NCBI GenBank assembly: GCA_003501335.1 | Contig: DNPQ01000112.1 | Location: forward strand, 1-7,218 | DNA: 7,218 bases | DNA from: Bacillota bacterium | GTDB taxonomy: Bacteria; Bacillota; UBA4882; UBA8346 | Reading direction: 5' to 3' | Shown here: positions 1-6,465 of the stretch, in pieces | Layout: each line of letters begins with the position of its first letter | Numbering within the stretch: the stretch's first letter is position 1 | Translations under genes and position numbers: made by a program | Notes under the pieces: model-generated | Databases searched by the model: none | What the model saw: only the letters and a program-made list of their open reading frames with translations | Told to the model about the DNA's origin: nothing

Positions 1-156
1 GACCTTGGCGACATTGACTCCCTTACCGCCCGGATCGGCAATTTCCCGCCGGACCCGGTTAACCTGGCCCACTTGAAAATCTTCGAAATACAATGTGGAA
101 TCAATGGCCGGATTCAATGTCACCGTAATAATGGATGTCTCCAGTTTATCTTTCAT
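1..156 (-). CDS. fruK: 1-phosphofructokinase, N-terminal part (runs off window)
   Basis: This is the first 52 codons of a PfkB/ribokinase-family sugar kinase; the frame stays open to base 1. The family enzyme phosphorylates fructose 1-phosphate to fructose 1,6-bisphosphate in the cytoplasm, after PTS uptake of fructose. Two signatures are visible. The substrate-binding TVTLNPAID motif (residues 11-19) carries the Asp that contacts the sugar, and a GGKGVNVA motif (43-50) matches the PfkB sugar-binding glycines and Asn. The ATG at 156 follows a GGGAGA ribosome site about 9 bases upstream. The gene lies 123 bp downstream of a DeoR-type regulator on the same strand, the usual fruR-fruK order, and a fruA PTS gene may follow outside the window. 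I see no convincing separate promoter in the gap, so co-transcription is likely. Tagatose-6-phosphate kinase (LacC) shares the fold and is the main alternative. Confidence 0.9.
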   Translation of the reverse strand, partial: MKDKLETSIITVTLNPAIDSTLYFEDFQVGQVNRVRREIADPGGKGVNVAKV

Positions 157-279
157 CGCTGTATTCTCCCTATTACTTAATTGCCAAAATAACTATTGTT
201 TCTTGCTAAACTAACTTCTTATATGACGCTATATTGAACTAAAATTACATATCAGGCATTTATGCAATTAAGTACTAGT

Positions 280-1035
280 TTATGGCGTGAGCGACACCTT
301 GGTATGACTGCGCAACATCTCAAGGCTTTCCGGTTCAATCGCCTCATCGGTGATGACCTGATCAATTTCATCCAAACTGCATATTTGATAAAGTCCCTGT
401 TGCCCGATTTTGGTGTGATCCACCACCAAAATAATTTCTTCCCCCGCTTGAACAAAACGGCGTTTGGTTTCGGCTTCGATGGAATTCGGAGTGGTTACCC
501 CGAGGGTCCCATCGACGCCATTGGCGGCCAGAAATACTTTATCAAAATGAATCCTGCCTAAAGTTTCATTGGTAAGATAGCCGACCAATGAACGGGTGGA
601 CTTCCGCCAAGCGCCTCCCAGCACCAATACTTCCACCGGACTGTCATCGCCAAAAACCTGGGCAATATCCATACTATTGGTGGCGAGAGTAATCTCCTTA
701 TGAACCAAAGCCCGGGCTATCTCCAGGGTTGTCGTCCCGGAGTCCAGCAAAACGGTCTCGCCGGCGCCAACCATGTCAGCCGCCAGCTTGGCGATTTTCC
801 TCTTTTCATCCAATAAGCGGATCTCTTTCTCCCGGAAACTGAGTTCATAACCAAGCTGAGCCGATATGGCGCCGCCATGGGTCCGCTGAATCAGGCTGGC
901 CGCATCCATTTCCTGCAAATCCCGGCGGATGGTCGATTCCGAAACTTCGAACTGCTGGCATAATTCGCCGACCTTGACCGGATTTCCCGACTGAATCAGT
1001 TTTAAAATCGCTGCTTTCCGTTCTTCTGGAAACAT
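280..1035 (-). CDS. fruR: DeoR-family transcriptional repressor of the fructose operon
   Basis: A 251-residue regulator, the usual DeoR-family length. An N-terminal winged helix-turn-helix spans about residues 5-57, with the recognition segment VSESTIRRDL (31-40) and the closing RTHGGA (51-56) typical of the family. A C-terminal DeoRC phosphosugar-sensing domain follows, with DSGTTTLEIA (98-107), TNS, LGG, a GVTTPNSIEAETKR segment and VVDHTKIG (204-211). I chose the ATG at 1035 because AAAGGTG lies five bases upstream. A TTG 18 bases further upstream extends the frame but would place that ribosome site inside the gene. Adjacency to 1-phosphofructokinase suggests the effector is fructose 1-phosphate or fructose 1,6-bisphosphate, as in Gram-positive FruR proteins; that is inference from context. 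The regulator probably controls its own promoter through the hexamer arrays just upstream. The fold assignment is secure; the ligand is less so. Confidence 0.92.
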   Translation of the reverse strand: MFPEERKAAILKLIQSGNPVKVGELCQQFEVSESTIRRDLQEMDAASLIQRTHGGAISAQLGYELSFREKEIRLLDEKRKIAKLAADMVGAGETVLLDSGTTTLEIARALVHKEITLATNSMDIAQVFGDDSPVEVLVLGGAWRKSTRSLVGYLTNETLGRIHFDKVFLAANGVDGTLGVTTPNSIEAETKRRFVQAGEEIILVVDHTKIGQQGLYQICSLDEIDQVITDEAIEPESLEMLRSHTKVSLTP

Positions 1036-1053
1036 CTTTTCACCTTTAAACAA

Positions 1054-1070
1054 TGATTGTTTTTGACTGA
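1054..1070 (+). promoter_or_regulatory. downstream operator half of the fruR regulatory region
   Basis: Two plus-strand hexamers, TGATTG (1054-1059) and TGACTG (1064-1069), start 10 bp apart in the untranslated leader between the predicted transcription start and the fruR ribosome site. They match the promoter array but point the opposite way. They could be a roadblock or looping site for the same repressor. Confidence 0.5.
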
Positions 1071-1089
1071 TTTCTTCTCTCTAATTTTC

Positions 1090-1118
1090 ATTATACAATC
1101 ACATTCGGTCACAGTCAA
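1090..1118 (-). promoter_or_regulatory. sigma-A promoter for fruR-fruK
   Basis: Read on the minus strand, a -35 box TTGACT (1118-1113) and a perfect -10 box TATAAT (1095-1090) are separated by exactly 17 bases. Transcription would start near 1083, leaving a leader of about 50 bases before the fruR ATG. The elements lie inside a cluster of TGAYTG hexamers, so repressor binding would directly block RNA polymerase. Confidence 0.88.
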
Positions 1119-1131
1119 TCAATTTCAGTCA
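1096..1131 (-). promoter_or_regulatory. phased operator array over the fruR promoter
   Basis: On the minus strand four related hexamers begin exactly 10 bp apart: TGACTG (1131-1126), TGATTG (1121-1116), TGACCG (1111-1106) and TGATTG (1101-1096). A fifth, overlapping TGACTG occupies 1117-1112. The array covers the -35 box and touches the -10 box. Helical spacing puts all copies on one face of the DNA, as expected for a cooperatively bound repressor. Direct-repeat operators are common for DeoR-family proteins. Assignment to this FruR is inference from position. Confidence 0.65.
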
Positions 1132-1155
1132 TCAGAATAATAAAAAATATAAAAA

Positions 1156-1183
1156 TGATTGATTTTTGATAATTTGTTGATTG
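1156..1183 (+). promoter_or_regulatory. upstream operator-like cluster
   Basis: TGATTG (1156-1161), the degenerate TGATAA (1167-1172) and TGATTG (1178-1183) start 11 bp apart on the plus strand, upstream of the fruR -35 box. The motif matches the promoter array, and a role as an auxiliary operator is plausible. The surrounding DNA is very AT-rich, which raises the chance of coincidence. Confidence 0.4.
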
Positions 1184-1290
1184 AAATTGCATTTTTAAAA
1201 AAGGAGGATTTTTCGGGAGGTTCTGACCAACTTGGAAATGACTCTAATGCTTTTATCATTCCATCATTTAACCCGCTAACCCGCAAAGTC

Positions 1291-1328
1291 AAAAAGGGCT
1301 GTCTCAGATTGAATTGAGACAGCCCTTT
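1291..1328 (-). terminator. intrinsic terminator of the twin-propeller gene
   Basis: A perfect 14-bp inverted repeat has arms at 1293-1306 and 1315-1328 around an 8-base loop. On the minus strand it is followed by five Ts (1295-1291, three of them within the stem). It lies 24 bases beyond the stop codon at 1352. On the plus strand only three Ts follow, so the minus orientation is favoured. The GGGCTGTCTCA arm resembles the ends of some insertion sequences. Confidence 0.85.
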
Positions 1329-1351
1329 AGTCATGCCAATTCCTAATGATA

Positions 1352-4030
1352 TTATTTTTTGAGGTAAATTACGCGATATTCATCATATAAAGCCAAAGCC
1401 CGGAATACCGGAATCTGGAAAACCATCCCTAAACCATTGGTATAAGTACCCATGTGCGAGAATTTCAGATAAAGCGTAATCTGATCGCCCTCACTCCATC
1501 CGCCGCCCTTCATTCCATCAAAGTCATCCGCAAATTCGGAGGAGGGGATTTCCACCAAAAACCGCTGGCCATAGTAATCCACATCAAGATAAGGGATGCC
1601 TTTTCCGTTATCCGCTATATGCTCCTCAATGGGACCGCCGACCAGATCGCCGCTATACTCACCAAAACAATTGGGATACGCCGCCGGATTTTTCATGATC
1701 GTTTCAAAATCTTTAAATGGATAAGTTCCTTGCAACACTTTTTTATAAGCTTTCAAATCATCAAGGGTCGTTCCCTTTTTGGTTGAAACATAGTTTTTGT
1801 CAATATAACCGCTAATCTCTTTCTGGGTTCCATCTGCAGTGACCTGAGCCTTGCACCAATAAGAAGTTTCGGTATGCATCTCATCATTATTGGAAACGTC
1901 GACTTGCATATTAGGAGTTAACGGAAAATCTCCTCCCTTAGACCCATCCTCGGTATACTCCCTAATTGTAGTTTTGTGGACTACAAACATGGAGTGATAC
2001 CCCAAATCCGGCAGCTTGATTTCCTGGTCGTTAGCATCTCCCATGATATATAATCCCTTAGCGGCAAGTAATAATCTTTTCCCGGACTGATCCGAGGTAA
2101 AACTGTTTATCCCCAAACGGTGATTGTCAAAAAGCTGGTCCACTTGGGTGCCATCTTCGGCATTAAAAGTATAAATTTCACCAGCAGAGCCTTGCGTTTT
2201 CTCACTGCTAAAGCAGAAGAGATCATGGGAATTATGTTTAAAAATAGCCTGATTCACATATTGATAGCTCAATTTGCACAAAGCAGACCCATCACCCATT
2301 TTGTAAACTTGACCTTGCCTTGAGTCGCCTACAAACAGCAACTGCCCATCATCGGATATCGCCAGGATTGAACCGGTTTCATTAATGGCAGGTTGAGGAC
2401 GGGAAACTACCTTGCCATCCCTCAAACTGTAAAAAACCAGATGGCCATCTTCGGAAAGATAGACCAGATCATCGTCTTTCAAAAAAACAAAATGGTACTT
2501 ATGGAAATCCAGTTCATAAGGAAACGGCTTTATGGTATGTAACGTTTTCAGAGTACTGGCATCTAATACAGATAAAGTATCAAAATTATTAGCGACTAAG
2601 TAATTGCCTGAAGGACTGAGCGCAAGATTCTTGGTGGGAATGGCGCTTTTTTTAAGCAACTTTCCATCTATGGAATATACCGCAATCTCATTCTCGGTGC
2701 CTAGCGCAATACTTTTGCCGTCCGGATAAAACGCACCGGCTGCCAGTTTGCCATTGGTCTCTTTAATGATCGTTTTCGTGGCTAAGGTATTATAATCATA
2801 GACTCTGGCGCAACCATCCGCTCCAACACTAAGGATCATTTGATTGTCCGGGGAAACCGCCATGTCTTCAACAATGGTATGGGTCTGGAATAAACGCTTC
2901 CATAAACTTGGAGTACCAAAGGCCAATTGAGGTTTTGGAGTTAACGCACCGGAATCAATGGTCAATGCTTTGTCTGATGGCCCGCCCATAATAAATAATC
3001 CTTTGATGGAAGTGACCACTAACCGCTGAGCATTGGGATCAAAAGTAAAACCGTTAATTGCTGCTACGGAGTCATCATGGAATTGACCCACTTCCTTGCC
3101 ATTTTCGCCATTATAGATCGTAATGAGTTTATGTTCTCTATTTAAGCACATGATCTCATGGGAACCATGTTTAAAGGCGACAATTTGGGCTTGGTTATCA
3201 TCAAAGCGGCACAAAGTCGACCAGTCGCCGGTCTTCACGACTTGAGCTTTGGAACCGCCACCCAGATACATCAGTTGTTGATCATCGGATACCGCAATCA
3301 GCGATTTGCTCTCATCAACAGCAGGCCCGGCCATATGGATTTCTTGGCCGTCTTTTACACTGTAAAAAACCAGTTTGCCCTGAAGAGATAAACAGGCCAG
3401 GGAATCTTCTTTAAAAAAGTCGAAATTTTCAGTATAGCAAGAACTTATTGAGCTCAACGTTTGTAACGTATTTGCATCCAAAACCGTTATCGAAGCTCCG
3501 GAATTAGCAGCTAAGTAAGTACCTGAAGGACTAAACAGCAAATTTTTAGCAGAGACATCAGATTTTTGAACCAGTTTCCCATCCATGCCATAAATGGCAA
3601 TTCCCTTTTTTGACCCCAAAGCTATCCTTTGCCCATTGGGATAAAAAGCGCCACTGATAAATATATCAGCCCGATTATCGGATTCAATATGCTGTTTTAC
3701 TTTCAAGGTTTGATAATCGTAGATTTTGACTTTACCATGGACATCAATGGTAAGCATCATTTTGTTATCCGGGGAGATAACCACTTTACTTTCCGGTTGA
3801 TCAGTCTTCCCCAAACATTTCCAATTAGAAACAGTCCCCTGTGTATCTTGGGTATTAGCATTTTTAGTATCCTGACTATCATCTTTCGTCTCAGTAGTCT
3901 TTTTAGGCTCTGTAGTTGTTTGAGTTGGAATTATCTTTTTTAATTTTCCAAGATCAAGCTTGGCATCCACTGTACTTAACAACATCATTGCCAGGATAAG
4001 TCCAACAATCCATAACTTTGTCTTTTTCAT
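1352..4030 (-). CDS. secreted twin seven-bladed beta-propeller protein with SH3-like and OB-fold-like C-terminus
   Basis: An 892-residue exported protein that I cannot match to a named gene. A Sec signal peptide occupies residues 1-23 (MKKTKLWIVG start, VDA cleavage site, no lipobox). A Thr/Lys/Asp-rich linker (about 35-65) follows. Then come two homologous propellers, about 76-360 and 384-673, each resolving into seven WD40-like blades with SPDN, GAFYP, DGKL and SPSG motifs. They share a repeat offset of about 307 residues. Residues about 680-751 look like a bacterial SH3 domain (YWCKAQV, ISGYIDKNYVS). Residues about 765-892 look like an OB-fold (MKNPAAYPN, GDQITLYLKF). I chose the ATG at 4030 because it begins the signal peptide and GGAGG lies 12 bases upstream. 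A GTG at 4111 extends the frame by 27 residues but lacks a ribosome site. A wall-associated binding or scaffold role is inference; no catalytic residues are apparent. Confidence 0.85.
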   Translation of the reverse strand: MKKTKLWIVGLILAMMLLSTVDAKLDLGKLKKIIPTQTTTEPKKTTETKDDSQDTKNANTQDTQGTVSNWKCLGKTDQPESKVVISPDNKMMLTIDVHGKVKIYDYQTLKVKQHIESDNRADIFISGAFYPNGQRIALGSKKGIAIYGMDGKLVQKSDVSAKNLLFSPSGTYLAANSGASITVLDANTLQTLSSISSCYTENFDFFKEDSLACLSLQGKLVFYSVKDGQEIHMAGPAVDESKSLIAVSDDQQLMYLGGGSKAQVVKTGDWSTLCRFDDNQAQIVAFKHGSHEIMCLNREHKLITIYNGENGKEVGQFHDDSVAAINGFTFDPNAQRLVVTSIKGLFIMGGPSDKALTIDSGALTPKPQLAFGTPSLWKRLFQTHTIVEDMAVSPDNQMILSVGADGCARVYDYNTLATKTIIKETNGKLAAGAFYPDGKSIALGTENEIAVYSIDGKLLKKSAIPTKNLALSPSGNYLVANNFDTLSVLDASTLKTLHTIKPFPYELDFHKYHFVFLKDDDLVYLSEDGHLVFYSLRDGKVVSRPQPAINETGSILAISDDGQLLFVGDSRQGQVYKMGDGSALCKLSYQYVNQAIFKHNSHDLFCFSSEKTQGSAGEIYTFNAEDGTQVDQLFDNHRLGINSFTSDQSGKRLLLAAKGLYIMGDANDQEIKLPDLGYHSMFVVHKTTIREYTEDGSKGGDFPLTPNMQVDVSNNDEMHTETSYWCKAQVTADGTQKEISGYIDKNYVSTKKGTTLDDLKAYKKVLQGTYPFKDFETIMKNPAAYPNCFGEYSGDLVGGPIEEHIADNGKGIPYLDVDYYGQRFLVEIPSSEFADDFDGMKGGGWSEGDQITLYLKFSHMGTYTNGLGMVFQIPVFRALALYDEYRVIYLKK

Positions 4031-4340
4031 TTTTAACGGTATCCTCCATTGATTATGATTCAATTTAAATCGGATTTTACTCAGTTTCGTAACCATCTCC
4101 TTAAAACTCACTGATGAATTTCATTCATGCTAAATCTTAAACACGGATAAAATATTTACAAATTTTTCTAATTCTCTTTGTTATAGAAAAAACCTGCCCA
4201 ATTTCTAAAAAATTCACAAAATCTAATTACATTCATCCGGTTAATGTTAATTAATCTATTTTTTGACAATTGATATAAATATAGGAATTCAAAAAATTAG
4301 CCCTCCTTACAATTCCATCTATTCCTTTGTGAATTAAAAT

Positions 4341-4371
4341 ACCGGTTGTCCCTTGATTCCAGACAACCGGT
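4341..4371. repeat. perfect palindrome with 10-bp arms
   Basis: ACCGGTTGTC (4341-4350) and GACAACCGGT (4362-4371) are exact inverted copies around an 11-base loop, and one further T-A pair extends the stem. Neither strand has a clean T-tract after it; the minus strand has a weak ATTTTAATT. It may be a back-up terminator for the reductase gene or a dimeric regulator site for the downstream propeller gene. The sequence alone does not decide. Confidence 0.6.
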
Positions 4372-4477
4372 AAAGTATCTGTCTAAAGAAACGGGGTTTT
4401 TAGTTTCAAGCCCTCGGGGCCATCAACAACCATTGGGTAAGTTATTTCCGTTACAAAACGCAATGAATGAACGAATC

Positions 4478-4514
4478 AAAAAAATAAAGCCAGATCTTTT
4501 AGGATCTGGCCTTA
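4478..4514 (-). terminator. intrinsic terminator of the aldo/keto reductase gene
   Basis: An 8-bp perfect stem (GCCAGATC at 4489-4496, GATCTGGC at 4503-4510) extends to about 12 bp with one G-U pair. On the minus strand it is followed by TTTATTTTTTT (4488-4478). It starts 23 bases past the stop codon at 4537. Orientation and position fit the reductase gene. Confidence 0.88.
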
Positions 4515-4536
4515 AATCAAAACTCCTCTAAAAACG

Positions 4537-5481
4537 TTAACACCACATCGTACCCTTTTCCAAATACGTTATCTGCTCCCGGGTCAGGTTGAAACGTAAT
4601 ACATCCATGCTTTCCTCAAATTGGGCCATAGAGGAAAACGCGCACAAGGCTGAAGTCCGCAAAGGATTATCACGGACATAGGCAAGCGCCAGCGCCGAAG
4701 GATTGGTCCCCAGTTCCGCCGCAAGTTTGATGAGCCGCTCCGCCCGGCGGTGATTCTCCGGTAAAAATCCGTAATACTTGTGGGGTAACTCTTTAAGCGG
4801 CAACCCTTTGGCAACCTGGCTAAAAAAGCCTTTCGCCTGTGCCGAAAAAGCCATCACCGGAAATTTATTTTCAAGATACCAACCATATTCAATATCATTC
4901 ATGGTAACATGCGTAACATCCGTAGTAAGAGCCGGCGTTGTCTGCGCCAAACTGAAGTGCATCTGGCTTACTGAAAAAGGGGTTAATCCGTTCTTCTCCG
5001 CAAATTGGTTAGCCTCATTGATCCGTCCGGCGGTCCAGTTCGATGCGCCTATGGTGAGAGCCTTTCCTTCGGTTACCAATTGATGAAGCGCCGGCATAAT
5101 CGCTTCAACCGGAATTCTGGGATTATCGCGATGTAAAAGGTATAGGTCGGCATAATCGGTTCCAATGGCCGTGAGGCTAGTCTCCAAATCTCCCCTGATA
5201 TCGGCAGGCGTTAGACGGGAAATATGCATTACTTGCGGATCTTTGGGGTGGCAACCCTTGGTGCAAAGGACTATCGTCTGACGGTTGCGGCGGCTCTTGA
5301 TCCACTGGCCCAGCAGAATATCCGACCGACCGTCCTCATAGACCCTGGCGGTATCAAAACTATTGCCACCCAAGGCAACATAACGATCCAATAAATCATC
5401 TTTATCCGGAGAGTTTAAAACCCCGGCGCCCAAAGTAATATCCGTAATGGCAACTGAATCGGTAATGGTAATCTTTTTCAT
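4537..5481 (-). CDS. aldo/keto reductase family oxidoreductase
   Basis: A 314-residue cytosolic NAD(P)H-dependent oxidoreductase of the aldo/keto reductase superfamily (TIM barrel), near the usual length. The full catalytic tetrad is visible: Asp43 and Tyr48 in FDTARVYEDG, Lys75 in CTKGCH, and His117 in LYLLHRDNP. Further family landmarks are DYADLYLLHRD (109-119), IGASNW (144-149) and AFSAQAKGFF (211-220), the last two near the cofactor pocket. It most resembles the predicted-oxidoreductase group that includes IolS-like enzymes; the substrate cannot be told from the sequence. The ATG at 5481 has GGGAG nine bases upstream. It appears monocistronic, with its own terminator. TAGAAT (5551-5546) and TACAAT (5546-5541) are possible -10 boxes on the minus strand, but neither has a good -35. 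It is divergent from an exported-protein gene. Confidence 0.92.
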   Translation of the reverse strand: MKKITITDSVAITDITLGAGVLNSPDKDDLLDRYVALGGNSFDTARVYEDGRSDILLGQWIKSRRNRQTIVLCTKGCHPKDPQVMHISRLTPADIRGDLETSLTAIGTDYADLYLLHRDNPRIPVEAIMPALHQLVTEGKALTIGASNWTAGRINEANQFAEKNGLTPFSVSQMHFSLAQTTPALTTDVTHVTMNDIEYGWYLENKFPVMAFSAQAKGFFSQVAKGLPLKELPHKYYGFLPENHRRAERLIKLAAELGTNPSALALAYVRDNPLRTSALCAFSSMAQFEESMDVLRFNLTREQITYLEKGTMWC

Positions 5482-5606
5482 CGAAACCCTCTCCCTTTTG
5501 TAGCAACCACAGATTAGGTTTTAATATCTTCTTGTATTTTATTGTATTCTAGCCTCTATCCATTCTTCCTTTTAAAAAATATCTTCATTGCAAATTCTCA
5601 TTAAAT

Positions 5607-5665
5607 AAAGGATTTCCCCGGTAAATGCGGAATCATCCCTAGAAAAAATTTACCGGAAATCCTTT
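5607..5665. repeat. large imperfect hairpin in the divergent intergenic region
   Basis: The left arm (5607-5626) and right arm (5648-5665) are complementary over 18 bp, interrupted only by a two-base CC bulge, around a 21-base loop. It sits between two divergent start codons, so it is not the terminator of either flanking gene. The T-rich run on the minus side (after 5607) is weak. It could be a regulatory site, part of a 5' leader, or a small mobile repeat. Confidence 0.65.
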
Positions 5666-5692
5666 GATTTTACGCATCAAAAACAATTTATT
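5664..5692 (+). promoter_or_regulatory. weak candidate promoter for the exported 249-residue protein
   Basis: TTGATT (5664-5669) and TTTATT (5687-5692) are 17 bases apart, each matching four of six consensus positions. The -35 box overlaps the right arm of the hairpin at 5607-5665. A start near 5699 would leave a very short leader before GGAGG at 5703-5707, so a promoter further upstream is equally possible. Confidence 0.25.
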
Positions 5693-5715
5693 TTGATATA
5701 GCGGAGGTCCTGAAA

Positions 5716-6465
5716 TTGAAATCGACTCTTGTAAAAGTGATCAGCACTGTGTTCTTGATTTCATTCATTATCCTGACTGGCTCCAATGTAATCGCAGAGA
5801 ATATTCCCACCAAAGAAAGCATCATTGATTCCGTTATCAAACGAATTCAAGAAGAAAACAATCAGTTAGGGAACTTTCAGGTGACCATGAGTGCCACTAA
5901 TCAATTTAAAACCAATCAACAATTTAATGCCACCCTGGAAATGCAGCTTACCTTTAACGGCCTAAAAAGAACAGGCGCTCAATTCATTTCCGCCGGTTTT
6001 AACGGAAAACCCATCTCCCAATCCCAGTTTAATCAGGCAAAAGAAAGATTAATGGCCGGGCACAATCAGGCCCTTGGTTTATTCAAAACGGATTTCAAGG
6101 CCATCGATCCGACAAATTTATATAACCAATGCTCTTTGGATGGAGTTGATGTGATCAATACGGTTCCTGTTTACAGATTAAAATATGTTCCTTCCGGTGA
6201 TAACGAACGGGCCCGCCGGATCAAAGAAGTCGAAGTTTGTGTCGATCAAAAAACTTTTGACTTGATCCGAATTGAAGTTACCGGCAAAACGGCTGATCCG
6301 GTTCAATCCGCCCAAATGACTATTGAATTTCAAAAGTCTCTGAAAGATTATTACCTGCCAACATTGATTCAAAGTCAATCACAAATAAAACCCAATTGGA
6401 ACGGTCAGTCTCTTTCCCTCCAAACCAGCGGCGAGATCAAGCTAACCAATTACCGGGCTCTTTAA
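5716..6465 (+). CDS. exported protein of unknown function, possibly LolA-like fold
   Basis: A 249-residue protein starting with TTG at 5716, eight bases after a strong GGAGG (5703-5707). No ATG fits both that ribosome site and the signal peptide, so the rare start is well supported. Residues 1-27 form a Sec signal peptide with a Lys-containing n-region, a hydrophobic core (VFLISFIILTG) and a VIA cleavage site; there is no lipobox Cys and no second membrane segment. The mature part is polar, with alternating beta-type strands such as LEMQLTF (74-80), YRLKYVP (153-159), EVEVCVD (171-177) and FDLIRIEV (181-188). This pattern recalls LolA/RseB-like outer-surface carrier folds, but that is a guess from strand pattern only. 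The two mature-region Cys residues (139 and 175) could pair. It stands alone on its strand and I recognise no named family. Confidence 0.85.
   Translation: MKSTLVKVISTVFLISFIILTGSNVIAENIPTKESIIDSVIKRIQEENNQLGNFQVTMSATNQFKTNQQFNATLEMQLTFNGLKRTGAQFISAGFNGKPISQSQFNQAKERLMAGHNQALGLFKTDFKAIDPTNLYNQCSLDGVDVINTVPVYRLKYVPSGDNERARRIKEVEVCVDQKTFDLIRIEVTGKTADPVQSAQMTIEFQKSLKDYYLPTLIQSQSQIKPNWNGQSLSLQTSGEIKLTNYRAL

Larger units (their letters stand above)
4031..4536. other. 506-bp AT-rich intergenic spacer
   Basis: This stretch lies between two same-strand genes and must carry the promoter of the twin-propeller gene. I found no convincing -35/-10 pair on the minus strand; TATAAC-like and TTGTCA-like hexamers occur but are poorly partnered. 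A TTGACA at 4263-4268 on the plus strand has no good -10. The spacer contains a perfect palindrome (4341-4371) and the reductase terminator (4478-4514). The reading frame at 4346-4531 on the plus strand has no ribosome site and runs through that terminator, so I do not call it a gene. Confidence 0.6.

Noticed and set aside
262..561. Plus-strand reading frame inside fruR
   Set aside because: It is antisense to a clear DeoR-family gene and has no ribosome site; no recognisable protein features.
1125..1334. 69-residue minus-strand frame between fruR and the propeller gene
   Set aside because: It starts inside the terminator palindrome, runs through the operator clusters and has no ribosome site.
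1454..1786. 110-residue plus-strand frame
   Set aside because: Antisense shadow of the well-supported propeller-protein C-terminus.
3629..3943. 104-residue plus-strand frame with hydrophobic segments
   Set aside because: Antisense to the first propeller and linker; apparent hydrophobicity comes from the complementary strand of a polar coding region.
4259..4290. Plus-strand TTGACA followed by TATAAA-like bases, as a promoter
   Set aside because: The -10-like hexamer is far too close to the -35, no good match lies 16-18 bases away, and no plus-strand gene follows.
4346..4531. 61-residue plus-strand frame in the 4031-4536 spacer
   Set aside because: It begins in one hairpin with no ribosome site and reads through the reductase terminator.
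4778..5083. 101-residue plus-strand frame
   Set aside because: Antisense to the aldo/keto reductase, whose catalytic tetrad is intact.
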